Below, piece after piece: positions 15,162 through 21,894 of a DNA stretch of 33,988 nt; the stretch's first letter is position 1; each line of letters starts with the position of its first letter. Made by a program: the position numbers and the translations under genes. Origin of the DNA: a virus; IMG/VR virus record IMGVR_UViG_3300031578_000195, positions 1-33,988 of that record; one strand, written 5' to 3'. The notes below the pieces were generated by a model that saw only the letters and a program-made list of their open reading frames with translations, had not been told where the DNA came from and made no database searches.

Positions 15162-15826
15162 GGCTGCTCCTTGATAACTGGTGCGGCGTAGAGTGGCTCT
15201 GGTATTATTCCAAACATCATGACTTTTATGGCGCAATCCCATCCATAGCGCATAGCTTCATATCTGTCGGTGATACATCTATCCTCCAACCCGCACCCCA
15301 TTCCTTGTTCGTGATACTCAGGACACTCAATCTCGACTGGCTCCTGCTCCTGACTAGCCTTGATGATGGCTTCGAGTTCCATAACTCTTTTGCGCGAGTG
15401 CTCCAGTTCATCCCCACACTTGCACAATCCAATGAGTCTATTTGCAGCAAGTTCATTCAGGCGATGAATTTCAACGGCCTGCTGGTCGATGGTGGCTTGC
15501 TGCTGTAACGATGCAATAATGCTATCCACCAACTCCGCGTGTAAATTACCAAGAGCAATATGTTGAGCATCTATCGTATCTTTCCATCCGGCAACACGTA
15601 TGCGCTCTTCCAGTTTGGCAATAACCTGCAAATCAGACTGGCGCACTGATAACAAGTTTTCATGTTGTTGCTTCCACTCATTGCGATCAGCAATTAAATC
15701 CTTAATCTTTTGTGGTTGTGCATCTTCCCTACCTTTTCTGTGACCATAGGCTAATGCAGTACGTTCATTATCTGTCAGTGTTTGAACACCAAGTAGTTTC
15801 TCAAGCTCTGTATAATACTTGCTCAT
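15158..15826 (-). CDS. Coiled-coil phage protein (Ea22-like type)
   Basis: This 222-residue protein has a long amphipathic helical region (about 35-160) and ends in DRYEAMRYGWDCAIKV...EPLYAAPV. The PLYAAP ending recurs in many hypothetical phage proteins related to lambda Ea22. It overlaps both neighbours by ATGA, so the three coiled-coil genes form one translationally coupled group. Like its partners it looks different in base composition from the rest. Function is unknown. Confidence 0.65.
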   Translation of the reverse strand: MSKYYTELEKLLGVQTLTDNERTALAYGHRKGREDAQPQKIKDLIADRNEWKQQHENLLSVRQSDLQVIAKLEERIRVAGWKDTIDAQHIALGNLHAELVDSIIASLQQQATIDQQAVEIHRLNELAANRLIGLCKCGDELEHSRKRVMELEAIIKASQEQEPVEIECPEYHEQGMGCGLEDRCITDRYEAMRYGWDCAIKVMMFGIIPEPLYAAPVIKEQP

Positions 15827-16173
15827 TTCTTATCTCCTTCCAGCTTGGCAATTTCGTCCAAGTATTCGTTCCGTGTGGCAGTATCTTCCGCGATTATCTG
15901 ATTGTAAGTGCTTCGTACTTGATTCAGATTTGCTTCCAGTTGCTTGTTACGCCGCTCCACTACTTCTACCAAGTCCAGCAGTTCCGCTATGCGCTTGTTG
16001 GCGGCGGAGAGTTGCTCGATGATATTCGGTTTCCCTTCAATTCTGTCTTGAATCATCTTCCAGACAATTTCATATTCAGGCCAATCATCCTCCACAACAA
16101 CGCAGGAACCCTTCCAGTTCGGGTCGCTGAGTTTAGTTACTTGATACCTTTTTTCTCGTTTGAATTCACTCAT
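15823..16173 (-). CDS. Coiled-coil protein, unknown
   Basis: This 116-residue protein begins with a compact N-terminal part (MSEFKREKRYQVTKLSDPNWKG, residues 1-45) and continues as a heptad-like coiled coil (about 50-112). It is the first of three coupled coiled-coil genes (ATGA with 15826). No family is recognised. Confidence 0.65.
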   Translation of the reverse strand: MSEFKREKRYQVTKLSDPNWKGSCVVVEDDWPEYEIVWKMIQDRIEGKPNIIEQLSAANKRIAELLDLVEVVERRNKQLEANLNQVRSTYNQIIAEDTATRNEYLDEIAKLEGDKK

Positions 16174-16210
16174 CTCATCTCTCCTTTTGGTTAGGTGTGG
16201 TTATGGCTGT

Positions 16211-16708
16211 TCAAAGCATACCGTTTGGGTGGTACATTCTTTTTGCGGATATATAAGCTTGGTGAGCTTCTTCAGGGGTTGAGAAAATACCTAAATGTAT
16301 ATTCTTTCTGTCTATCTTTATTGCTGACTGATATTTTCCTTGATGATAGGAAACGCCAAGCAATCCAGTTTTGTTATCGCAACGCGCTTTGATTAAGTTT
16401 TGCTGATTTCCAGATTTTGTAACATCGCGTAAATTATCTATCCAGTTGTGATTGCGAATTGTGTCCTTATGGTCAATCTCATTTTTTGGCCAAACTCCAT
16501 AAACAAACAGCCATGCTATACGGTGGGCTTTGTACTGCTTTCCACTAACCTTTATGCAGATATAACCATCTTTATTGGTATTACTGATAACAGTTCCAGC
16601 GCGTACATTGCCGCGTGATACCAGCCAAGTAAATATCCCACTATCAGGATCGTAATCAAGCAACTCTTTCAAACGTGCCTGTGTCAACTCTCGTTGCTTG
16701 TCCATCAT
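16211..16708 (-). CDS. HNH homing endonuclease with AP2 domain
   Basis: This 165-residue enzyme shows the HNH fold as H62 (KAHRIAW), D79-H80 (NEIDHKD), and Asn residues 87-92 (NHNWIDNLRD). An AP2 DNA-binding domain follows (about 115-160: GVSYHQGKYQSAIKIDRKNIHLGIF...EEAHQAY). This HNH-AP2 layout is typical of free-standing phage homing endonucleases. The start at ATG 16708 has AAGGAG. It is preceded by a 50-residue gene (TGAATG junction) and sits at a composition boundary. It may have entered as a mobile gene with no effect on its neighbours. Confidence 0.92.
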   Translation of the reverse strand: MMDKQRELTQARLKELLDYDPDSGIFTWLVSRGNVRAGTVISNTNKDGYICIKVSGKQYKAHRIAWLFVYGVWPKNEIDHKDTIRNHNWIDNLRDVTKSGNQQNLIKARCDNKTGLLGVSYHQGKYQSAIKIDRKNIHLGIFSTPEEAHQAYISAKRMYHPNGML

Positions 16709-16861
16709 TCACTCCTTGGTAATTCTCTTGGCTAACATCTTCTTCCACACACTACAGAGAAACAACACACCACTGCTTTTCTGTACCCATGTCTTACGTC
16801 TTCGCAGTGAATCAGCTACTGCCAATGCCTGCTTGAATTCGTGTGTGTGTCTGGTGTTCAT
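16709..16861 (-). CDS. Small basic protein, unknown
   Basis: This 50-residue frame (MNTRHTHEFKQALAVADSLRR...) lies exactly between the zinc-finger gene (TGACATG junction) and the HNH gene (TGAATG junction). It is basic, with a hydrophobic centre (GVLFLCSVWKKM). The tight fit supports translation, although its ribosome site is weak. No family is recognised. Confidence 0.5.
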   Translation of the reverse strand: MNTRHTHEFKQALAVADSLRRRKTWVQKSSGVLFLCSVWKKMLAKRITKE

Positions 16862-16862
16862 G

Positions 16863-17057
16863 TCAGTAGCTCATTGGTGGTGACAGGACTTCAATTATTA
16901 CTTTGTTGCAATCCTTCACACAGTCATAACATACGCAACAATTTGTCTGTGTGCTACGCAGTATCTTCTTTGGATGCTTGCCACAGAATGAACATCTGAA
17001 CTGTGCAGAGTCATTTTTCTGGATAGCCATCACACCCTCTGTTCGCTTAGTCAACAT
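16863..17057 (-). CDS. ClpX-type C4 zinc-finger protein
   Basis: This 64-residue protein resembles the N-terminal zinc-binding domain of ClpX: FRCSFCGKHPKKILRS, then CVCYDCVKDC. The first pair CxxC and last pair CxxC give the Cys4 site. The chosen start, ATG 17057, has GGGAG 5-6 nt upstream; a second ATG at residue 10 is possible. In ClpX this domain dimerises and binds adaptors and substrates. A free phage copy might influence the host protease, but this is inference. Confidence 0.75.
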   Translation of the reverse strand: MLTKRTEGVMAIQKNDSAQFRCSFCGKHPKKILRSTQTNCCVCYDCVKDCNKVIIEVLSPPMSY

Positions 17058-17059
17058 TA

Positions 17060-17110
17060 TCACTCCCAGTCATCCCAGTTATGTTCTTCATCGTGATACT
17101 TGTCACTCAT
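17060..17110 (-). CDS. Candidate 16-residue micro-ORF
   Basis: The peptide MSDKYHDEEHNWDDWE has AAGGA 7 nt upstream. Its ATG overlaps the stop of the upstream gene (TAATG) and its stop lies 2 nt before the next ATG. It may be a real micro-protein or a translational bridge. Very short, so uncertain. Confidence 0.35.
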   Translation of the reverse strand: MSDKYHDEEHNWDDWE

Positions 17111-17325
17111 TACTTTTTCCTTGCTTTTAGAATAAACATCTGTCTTGGTTGGTCTATCTCCATCGTCATTAGGTAGCCACCAGTATCATCAACATGCTGC
17201 ACTGGCAGTTCCACCTTGCCACCTTGCCTTACTACCAGTGCTATCAGCAACTGGTTCAGAAACACTTGTGTGGTTGCACTGCCAAGAAACTCTTTGGCAT
17301 GTGGTAGCAGTTCTTTCTCAGACAT
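17110..17325 (-). CDS. Small protein, unknown
   Basis: This 71-residue protein (MSEKELLPHAKEFLGSATTQVF...) starts at ATG 17325 with GGGAG 8 nt upstream, overlapping the DUF3310 gene by 8 nt. It has a hydrophobic helix (FLNQLLIALVV) followed by beta strands (KVELPVQHVDD, GYLMTMEI). No family is recognised; it is read with the nucleotide-metabolism genes upstream. Confidence 0.65.
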   Translation of the reverse strand: MSEKELLPHAKEFLGSATTQVFLNQLLIALVVRQGGKVELPVQHVDDTGGYLMTMEIDQPRQMFILKARKK

Positions 17326-17536
17326 TGCTTTTCTCCCTGTTGGTAATCTCACGATTCAAATACCACACAGCCTTTTTTAAATCTTCCAAAGCTGCACCTT
17401 TCTTCCCTGATCTGGCAATGTACTTCACTGTGTTGCCAAGATTAAAACCAAGCTCCCATGCTTCTATTACTTTGATGGCCTCATAGGGGTTATCTTCGCC
17501 ACCATAATGATCAGGATGGTTTACTTGTTCAGCCAT
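17318..17536 (-). CDS. DUF3310 family protein
   Basis: This 72-residue protein matches DUF3310, a small family common in phages: VNHPDHYGG, then AIKVIEAWELGFNLGNTVKYIARSGKKG, then EDLKKAVWYLNREI. Databases often call members putative nucleotide kinases, but no P-loop is present and the true role is unknown. It overlaps thyX by 8 nt, which fits a link to nucleotide metabolism. Confidence 0.88.
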   Translation of the reverse strand: MAEQVNHPDHYGGEDNPYEAIKVIEAWELGFNLGNTVKYIARSGKKGAALEDLKKAVWYLNREITNREKSNV

Positions 17537-18311
17537 GAGATTCCCCTTTCACAAACAACTCATACGTTCTTGGAAAGTTTTCTTCGATCAGTTCTGCAAC
17601 TGCATTGGCATACTGTCTAATCTCCCACTGTGCTCCGGGTGCCTGCCTGAGTGTCAGGAATGCCAGCCAGTTGCGTAGGTTTGCACTGGCCCTCATACGT
17701 GAGTATCTGGCCACTGGTACAGGCAGACGTGCAAGCTCTTTTGGCACCCCCATATGAAGTCCAAGGTCATATGATAGTTGTGCCTGTACATAAGACTGCT
17801 GTAGAGATTTTTGGAAGGTTCTGGCATCAACCTCTGTCAGTACTTCACCTGTACCTTGTGCTTGTTTGTTGGTGCCTGATGTAATCATCAGACGTTCAAC
17901 TGTTGGGATGTAGTTCTCATCAGGTAGTGGTGTGTAACGTGCAGACATTTCATTGTAGCTCTGTGTACGATGTCTATGCCATTCACGAAACACGAAGATA
18001 GGTGCCTTCACTTCAATGATCATGCCTGCCATTTCAAATGGTGTCATGTGTTTGTTGTTGTACAGATATGCCAGCAGCTTTTCATCACCATTTTCATATT
18101 TTTTATTAGGACTGTTACATACTGTACACACAGGACAATCAAGTTTGTCCCAAACTGCACCACAATTAAGACACTTTTCCTGTCCCCAACCTATGAACCC
18201 TTTGTTGGTAGACATACGTGCTGCTTCAATAATACTTTTATCACCTCCCCATGTCTCAACCAATGAGACATACCCACCATCTAGTACTTTTACAACTCCT
18301 ATTTCAGACAT
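17529..18311 (-). CDS. thyX: Flavin-dependent thymidylate synthase with zinc-knuckle insertion
   Basis: This 260-residue enzyme converts dUMP to dTMP with methylenetetrahydrofolate and reduced FAD. The ThyX signature RHRTQSYNEMSARY is at 113-126. Other family blocks are the N-terminal ARMSTNKGF (the usual substrate-loop region) and the C-terminal ARYSRMRASANLRNWLAFL. An extra segment at 47-66 (KCLNCGAVWDKLDCPVCTVCNS) holds five Cys and looks like a small zinc ribbon, not part of usual ThyX. The gene overlaps DUF3310 by 8 nt and the upstream gene by 8 nt. It would supply dTMP for phage DNA. Confidence 0.95.
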   Translation of the reverse strand: MSEIGVVKVLDGGYVSLVETWGGDKSIIEAARMSTNKGFIGWGQEKCLNCGAVWDKLDCPVCTVCNSPNKKYENGDEKLLAYLYNNKHMTPFEMAGMIIEVKAPIFVFREWHRHRTQSYNEMSARYTPLPDENYIPTVERLMITSGTNKQAQGTGEVLTEVDARTFQKSLQQSYVQAQLSYDLGLHMGVPKELARLPVPVARYSRMRASANLRNWLAFLTLRQAPGAQWEIRQYANAVAELIEENFPRTYELFVKGESHG

Positions 18312-18594
18312 GACTCTTCTCCTTTACTGGTTTTCTTTCCTGTGTTTCTTTTCCTTCAAGCTCACTGAGTGGTGGAACCCTGCGTAACCACCTCACTGGG
18401 AAGTAGTCACGGATACCATTAAGTGTGACCAGTGCCAGACGTGTGTAGATGTCTGTGCGGCCGCATGAAGTCATAAAATGTGTACGCAGAGTAGTTGTCT
18501 CAACCACTGTGTAAACTCCCAACAAATAGTCTGCATCACCACAACTACACACTTCCACTACTTCCACTGTGTCACCAGTCTTGATAGGCTCCAT
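18304..18594 (-). CDS. Small beta-rich protein, unknown
   Basis: The start is taken as ATG 18594 (MEPIKTGDTVEVVEVCSCGD), 10 nt after the upstream stop. The 96-residue product looks like a small SH3-type barrel (TVEVVEVC, YTVVETT, RLALVTLNGI, YFPVRWLRRV) with a charged tail. It has CSCGD and TSCGRTD motifs that could bind metal. Function is unknown. Confidence 0.6.
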   Translation of the reverse strand: MEPIKTGDTVEVVEVCSCGDADYLLGVYTVVETTTLRTHFMTSCGRTDIYTRLALVTLNGIRDYFPVRWLRRVPPLSELEGKETQERKPVKEKSHV

Positions 18595-18604
18595 GACGTG
18601 ATTT

Positions 18605-18997
18605 TTACTCTTCAGCCAGCAACCACATAAGTGCAACCTGCTCACCGGCCTGCAATGTCACCTGTGCTTCCTGCAACTGTGTCAATGTAATTGGCTTCAC
18701 ATCCACTGTCACCGAAACATTAGAGAATGCCTCCATCCCTTCATTGTATTTGTCCATGGCATCCACATCTTCTTTCTGGATACCCTTGCGTTTATTTGGT
18801 TGCTCAGTACCAAACTCTTCAATCAGACGATTGCTTTCCTTTGTGAAGTTCTTGCCTTCACGCTTCAGTGCCATCTGGAGCTTGCTCAGTAACTTGATGA
18901 ACCAGTACCGTTCCTTGCCAACAGGAACATATACTTTGCCAAGTGAATCAATTGCTGCTTTTGATTCCATCAGTGCCCCACGTGTTAGTGTAATCAT
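18605..18997 (-). CDS. Phage protein, possibly DUF1617-like
   Basis: This 130-residue protein is mainly helical. Its layout (MITLTRGALMESKAAIDSL, a helix ending in KLLSKLQMALKREGKNF, then a C-terminal VDVKPITLTQL strand-helix) resembles DUF1617 phage proteins. The resemblance is weak. It lies 10 nt upstream of the barrel protein and within the same run of genes. Confidence 0.55.
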   Translation of the reverse strand: MITLTRGALMESKAAIDSLGKVYVPVGKERYWFIKLLSKLQMALKREGKNFTKESNRLIEEFGTEQPNKRKGIQKEDVDAMDKYNEGMEAFSNVSVTVDVKPITLTQLQEAQVTLQAGEQVALMWLLAEE

Positions 18998-19003
18998 GCT
19001 GCT

Positions 19004-19315
19004 CTACTCCTTCTTTAGTTGAGAAACCTTGTTGATAATATCTGCTGCTTCTTTTGCTGCCTCTTCTTCTCCTTCTTCTTTGTACATCTTCATCATCAGA
19101 TCAATTGCTGAAATCAACACAAATGGAAATCCTGTCTTGTCCATCTTACCCAAACCAATCAGCAATCTTGCCAACATTAATGGTGTGTCGTTACTGTATG
19201 CATCAATAACAGTTGCACAGTCATTATCATTAACTTGTACATACAGAATTGATTCTGGTTTTCCAGACAGATACTGTGTGGTTAGTTCAATACCTCTTTC
19301 TGCTTTACGTGTCAT
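19004..19315 (-). CDS. Small phage protein, unknown
   Basis: The start ATG 19315 (MTRKAERGIELTTQYLSGKPES) follows AGGGTG and lies just after the upstream stop at 19326. The 103-residue product has a beta strand region (ILYVQVND), a hydrophobic helix (LMLARLLIGLGKM) and an acidic helical tail (YKEEGEEEAAKEAADIINK). No family is recognised. Confidence 0.6.
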   Translation of the reverse strand: MTRKAERGIELTTQYLSGKPESILYVQVNDNDCATVIDAYSNDTPLMLARLLIGLGKMDKTGFPFVLISAIDLMMKMYKEEGEEEAAKEAADIINKVSQLKKE

Positions 19316-19325
19316 GTTATTCACC

Positions 19326-19886
19326 CTAGTCAATGATGCCTGCAAGTCGTAGACGGTCTTCAACCAACTCCCACGCACTTCCTTCAGTCTTCTTGATGAT
19401 CTTGGTTATCTTGCCATGGTGAGTGGCTACAGTGGCCTCTACGACCTCACATGCCTTGGCCAATTCATTGATCCTGATCCTCTCACCAAAGAACTTGGCA
19501 ACTAGTGCTCTACGCATGGCAGGATTGTCAGTGGCACCACGTGTGCCATCTCTACGTTCATTGTCTATCAATCTCTTCACTTCCATGGTGATGTAATTCA
19601 CTGACTCATGCCAAATCCAGTTAGGCTTGCTCTTGCTGCAACAAGGTGCACCACATGCACAACTTGTTCTGTGGACAGCACTACGGGCCACCAGACAGGC
19701 TTCATGGAACTCCCCAGTACCTTTTATCATTGCCAGTATTGCACCGGCCTGCCCCTGTTCACGCTCACTATCTGCACCCGCTACTGGTGAAGACATCTTG
19801 TTCATGGCCGATCTTTCTATGTGGCCATCGTTACCATAATTGACTGCCCATCTTACGGCTGCATTTGCACTTTTAAATAATGACAT
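19326..19886 (-). CDS. Putative DNA-binding regulator with Cys cluster and HTH
   Basis: The start is ATG 19886 (MSLFKSANAAVRWAVNYGN) with GGAGG 6 nt upstream. The 186-residue protein has a Cys cluster CACGAPCC (about 75-82), and a C-terminal helix-turn-helix-like segment (INELAKACEVVEATVATHHGKI). The combination resembles phage antitermination or late-regulator proteins. It is the first gene after a strong terminator, so it heads a transcription unit. The regulator role is inferred from fold and position. Confidence 0.6.
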   Translation of the reverse strand: MSLFKSANAAVRWAVNYGNDGHIERSAMNKMSSPVAGADSEREQGQAGAILAMIKGTGEFHEACLVARSAVHRTSCACGAPCCSKSKPNWIWHESVNYITMEVKRLIDNERRDGTRGATDNPAMRRALVAKFFGERIRINELAKACEVVEATVATHHGKITKIIKKTEGSAWELVEDRLRLAGIID

Positions 19887-19937
19887 TTTCACCTCCAGTT
19901 AAGTCAGTTATACCTGAATTATGGACAATTTATTAAC

Positions 19938-19974
19938 AAAAAAATAGGCACAAGCTGTTAAGCTCATGCCTATT
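19938..19974 (-). terminator. Rho-independent terminator of the accessory operon
   Basis: On the minus strand arms 19961-19974 and 19943-19956 form a 14-bp stem (two G-U pairs) with a TAAC loop, followed by a run of T (19944-19938). It directly follows the stop of the gene at 19978 and separates the accessory region from the downstream unit. Confidence 0.85.
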
Positions 19975-19977
19975 GAT

Positions 19978-20406
19978 TTACCTACTGCGTCTTCCCCTTT
20001 TCACTGCATTTTTTGCAGCATTCTGTGCCGACTCATTTGGTACACAGTTGGTGTGTTTATTTTCCAGTTGAATCTTTGGGTATAACTCAGGGTGTTCTTG
20101 AAAATGCAATTCACATTTGTCTTGATATTCCCTGAACACTTCCTTGCTGATACGCTTACTGGTGTAAGCCTCTTTGAGTGCATTACACAGGTCGTAGAAC
20201 CCCGGTTTAGACGCTTGTTTGTATATCGGGATACCACCAGTCACAGACACTGTGTACAGGAAGAAATTAACCTTGTTTGACTCATGCAGTGTAAATGGTC
20301 CAATCTTTTCATAGCTGTTGAATTGTTTACCGGCACGTGCTTCCAAGAATGGATGGCGTACTTGTATGCCTACTGGTATTTCATTGAAACTTGTTTTCTT
20401 AGACAT
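19978..20406 (-). CDS. Phage protein, unknown
   Basis: ATG 20406 (MSKKTSFNEIPVGIQVRHPFLEARAG) is chosen for its AAGGAGA site; a longer frame would run through the upstream hairpin. The 142-residue product has a beta-rich first half (VNFFLYTVSVTGG) and a helical, basic C-terminus (AAKNAVKRGRRSR). It is the last gene before the terminator. No family is recognised. Confidence 0.65.
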   Translation of the reverse strand: MSKKTSFNEIPVGIQVRHPFLEARAGKQFNSYEKIGPFTLHESNKVNFFLYTVSVTGGIPIYKQASKPGFYDLCNALKEAYTSKRISKEVFREYQDKCELHFQEHPELYPKIQLENKHTNCVPNESAQNAAKNAVKRGRRSR

Positions 20407-20444
20407 CGTATTCTCCTTGTAGTTATGATGCTGCTTGCATCTCA

Positions 20445-20467
20445 CTGCACACTCATTGAATGTGCAG
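20445..20467 (-). repeat. Type-1 intergenic hairpin
   Basis: CTGCACA (20445-20451) and TGTGCAG (20461-20467) pair around a 9-nt loop. TGCA boxes flank it on both sides. The same hairpin with one base changed in the loop recurs at 24642-24664. It lacks a T-tract and lies about 40 nt before the start codon at 20406, so it is not an ordinary terminator. Confidence 0.6.
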
Positions 20468-20477
20468 TAGGTTGCAT

Positions 20478-20969
20478 TCACAGTTTGAATTTAACCTGAA
20501 GACCTGCAAATCCTGTTGCCTTTGCATTGTTGACAGTAACACTTGGGACCATTATTAAATTCACTCCTGCATTACCTACAAGATACTGCACTTCTACACC
20601 AGCCATACCAACCACTGGAGCTAATGTGTATCCAGTTGCTAAGTCAGCAATTGGCCCTGCACTGAAATTGCCAAGATGTATTGGTAGATAAGCATATGAC
20701 ACATAAATAGACGGTCTGCTCTCACTGTTGTTATAGAAACCGGCACCGTAAACAGAGTTGCCATTAGTGTGCTCATACCCAAGTCCAAAATTATTCTCAT
20801 TAAGACCGCTGGTTGCATTTGTATTAGTTGCTGGTTTCGCTTTAACATCATTACGATTCCAGTGGTATGAATGCAATGACACCACTACAAAGTCATCTGC
20901 ATGTGCTGAAGCTACATACCCAAATACTGCTGACAGTATTACCAGTAAAACGACATGGTAGTTTTTCAT
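20478..20969 (-). CDS. Exported beta-barrel-like outer membrane protein
   Basis: ATG 20969 (MKNYHVVLLVILSAVFGYVA) follows AAAGGAGAG. The first 24 residues form a signal peptide with a likely signal peptidase I site after AHA. The mature part has alternating strands with aromatic residues (SIYVSYAYLP, AGVEVQYLVG, VNLIMVPSV) and ends FAGLQVKFKL, as in small outer-membrane barrels of Gram-negative bacteria. A phage protein of this type might change receptors or lipid A and so block superinfection, but that is inference. Confidence 0.65.
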   Translation of the reverse strand: MKNYHVVLLVILSAVFGYVASAHADDFVVVSLHSYHWNRNDVKAKPATNTNATSGLNENNFGLGYEHTNGNSVYGAGFYNNSESRPSIYVSYAYLPIHLGNFSAGPIADLATGYTLAPVVGMAGVEVQYLVGNAGVNLIMVPSVTVNNAKATGFAGLQVKFKL

Positions 20970-21006
20970 TACTCTCTCCTTTGTTGTTATGATGCATTTG
21001 CATCTC

Positions 21007-21032
21007 ACAGTCACCTGTTGACAAGTGACTGT
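21007..21032 (-). repeat. Type-2 intergenic hairpin
   Basis: ACAGTCACCTGT (21007-21018) pairs with ACAAGTGACTGT (21021-21032). In minus RNA all positions pair, one as G-U. Flanking TGCA boxes occur on both sides. Related copies are at 21373 and 21860. It precedes the leader of the gene starting at 20969. Confidence 0.6.
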
Positions 21033-21049
21033 AGGTTGCATTTAAGTGC

Positions 21050-21334
21050 TTACCGTTTCCATTCATGTTGAACAGGGGCTACAATCTGATAAACTACCAG
21101 ACTGACGTTGCCACCGTCCTCTAAGTGTTTTATCACTGCGCGGCGTGTGGCTGCATCCAGTCTGCGACCTCCCTTCTTCCCACCACCGGACTTAACCAGA
21201 AACTTTCCAACTTCACGCTCATATGCTTCAACCACATAGGGCTTTGTAATTGCCGTTTCTTTTGTAATTAACACCAGACGTACTTTAACTGCGTCCTCCA
21301 GTCTCTTCAAATCTTTTTCAATGTCCAATAACAT
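21050..21334 (-). CDS. Small helical protein, unknown
   Basis: ATG 21334 (MLLDIEKDLKRLEDAVKVRL) has AAGGAGA upstream. The 94-residue product is amphipathic and helical, with a Gly/Lys linker (KSGGGKKGGRR) followed by a helical part (LDAATRRAVIKHLEDGGNVSLVV). It is one of a set of small genes that each have a hairpin and conserved leader. No family is recognised. Confidence 0.65.
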   Translation of the reverse strand: MLLDIEKDLKRLEDAVKVRLVLITKETAITKPYVVEAYEREVGKFLVKSGGGKKGGRRLDAATRRAVIKHLEDGGNVSLVVYQIVAPVQHEWKR

Positions 21335-21372
21335 CTCATTCTCCTTGTCTGTTATGAGCAGGATTGCCCACA

Positions 21373-21393
21373 CAGTCACCTGTCACATGACTG
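21373..21393 (-). repeat. Type-2 intergenic hairpin (diverged)
   Basis: CAGTCA (21373-21378) pairs with TGACTG (21388-21393), and nearby CACA and TGTG can extend the stem across a bulge. It is the middle member of the type-2 family and lies upstream of the start codon at 21334. Confidence 0.45.
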
Positions 21394-21404
21394 GTTGTGT
21401 AACC

Positions 21405-21497
21405 CTAAACACGTAATGACCAAGACAATGCCAGCAAGATTGCTATCACCCACTGGCCTTGTGCTATGGCTATTACAAATGCAAACAACAGTAACAT
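21405..21497 (-). CDS. 30-residue membrane micro-protein
   Basis: The peptide begins MLLLFAFVIAIAQGQWVIAI and ends LSWSLRV. It is almost entirely hydrophobic, one or two membrane segments. GGAGGTGA lies directly upstream and the ATG overlaps the previous stop as TGATG, so it is translationally coupled. Candidates include a holin-like, inhibitor or membrane-anchor role. None is shown by sequence. Confidence 0.55.
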   Translation of the reverse strand: MLLLFAFVIAIAQGQWVIAILLALSWSLRV

Positions 21498-21691
21498 CAG
21501 TCACCTCCTTTGATTGCTTCAGCCAGTCTGATGATCTCGTCTTCAGTCAGGTTTATTTGAAAGAGTTGATGGAGTGATCTGTCTGTTCTGGCTTGTGGCC
21601 ATCGTGACTTGATGCTGACACTCACCAACTTACCATCCACCTTTCGATCCACAAACAATTCAAAAAGCGGCCTACTTGCTACCAGTACCAT
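21497..21691 (-). CDS. Small protein, unknown
   Basis: ATG 21691 (MVLVASRPLFELFVDRKVDGK) is preceded by an ideal AAAGGAGGT. The start lies inside the end of the upstream 48-residue gene, a 20-nt overlap. The 64-residue product has a beta-hairpin-like first half and an acidic helix at the end (LTEDEIIRLAEAIKGGD). No family is recognised. Confidence 0.65.
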   Translation of the reverse strand: MVLVASRPLFELFVDRKVDGKLVSVSIKSRWPQARTDRSLHQLFQINLTEDEIIRLAEAIKGGD

Positions 21692-21818
21692 GGGCACCTC
21701 CTTTCTCTTTTTGTTTAGTTGTGCCTATTGGTGAGATGGGCAATTGCAAATCACCAACCTTTCCACCAATTGCAGCAACCTCACGGTTCTGCTTGATGAT
21801 GTCTTCTAATCCTCTCAT
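21672..21818 (-). CDS. 48-residue protein, unknown
   Basis: This peptide starts MRGLEDIIKQNREVAAIGGK and ends GGAHGTGSK. The ATG at 21818 has ACAGGAGA upstream and the conserved ATAAC leader. The C-terminal codons contain the ribosome site of the next gene. It looks like a short helical and then flexible peptide. No family is recognised. Confidence 0.6.
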   Translation of the reverse strand: MRGLEDIIKQNREVAAIGGKVGDLQLPISPIGTTKQKEKGGAHGTGSK

Positions 21819-21849
21819 GTTAAATTCTCCTGTTTGTTATGATGCAATG

Positions 21850-21893
21850 TTGCATCTGGCAGTCACCTGTTGCCAAGTGACTGTGGGCTGCAA
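21850..21893 (-). repeat. Type-2 intergenic hairpin
   Basis: CAGTCACCTG (21860-21869) and CAAGTGACTG (21874-21883) form a 10-bp stem with a 4-nt loop. Outer boxes TTGCA (21850-21854) and TGCAA (21889-21893) add a second helix. It precedes the gene starting at 21818. Confidence 0.6.
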
Positions 21894-21894
21894 A

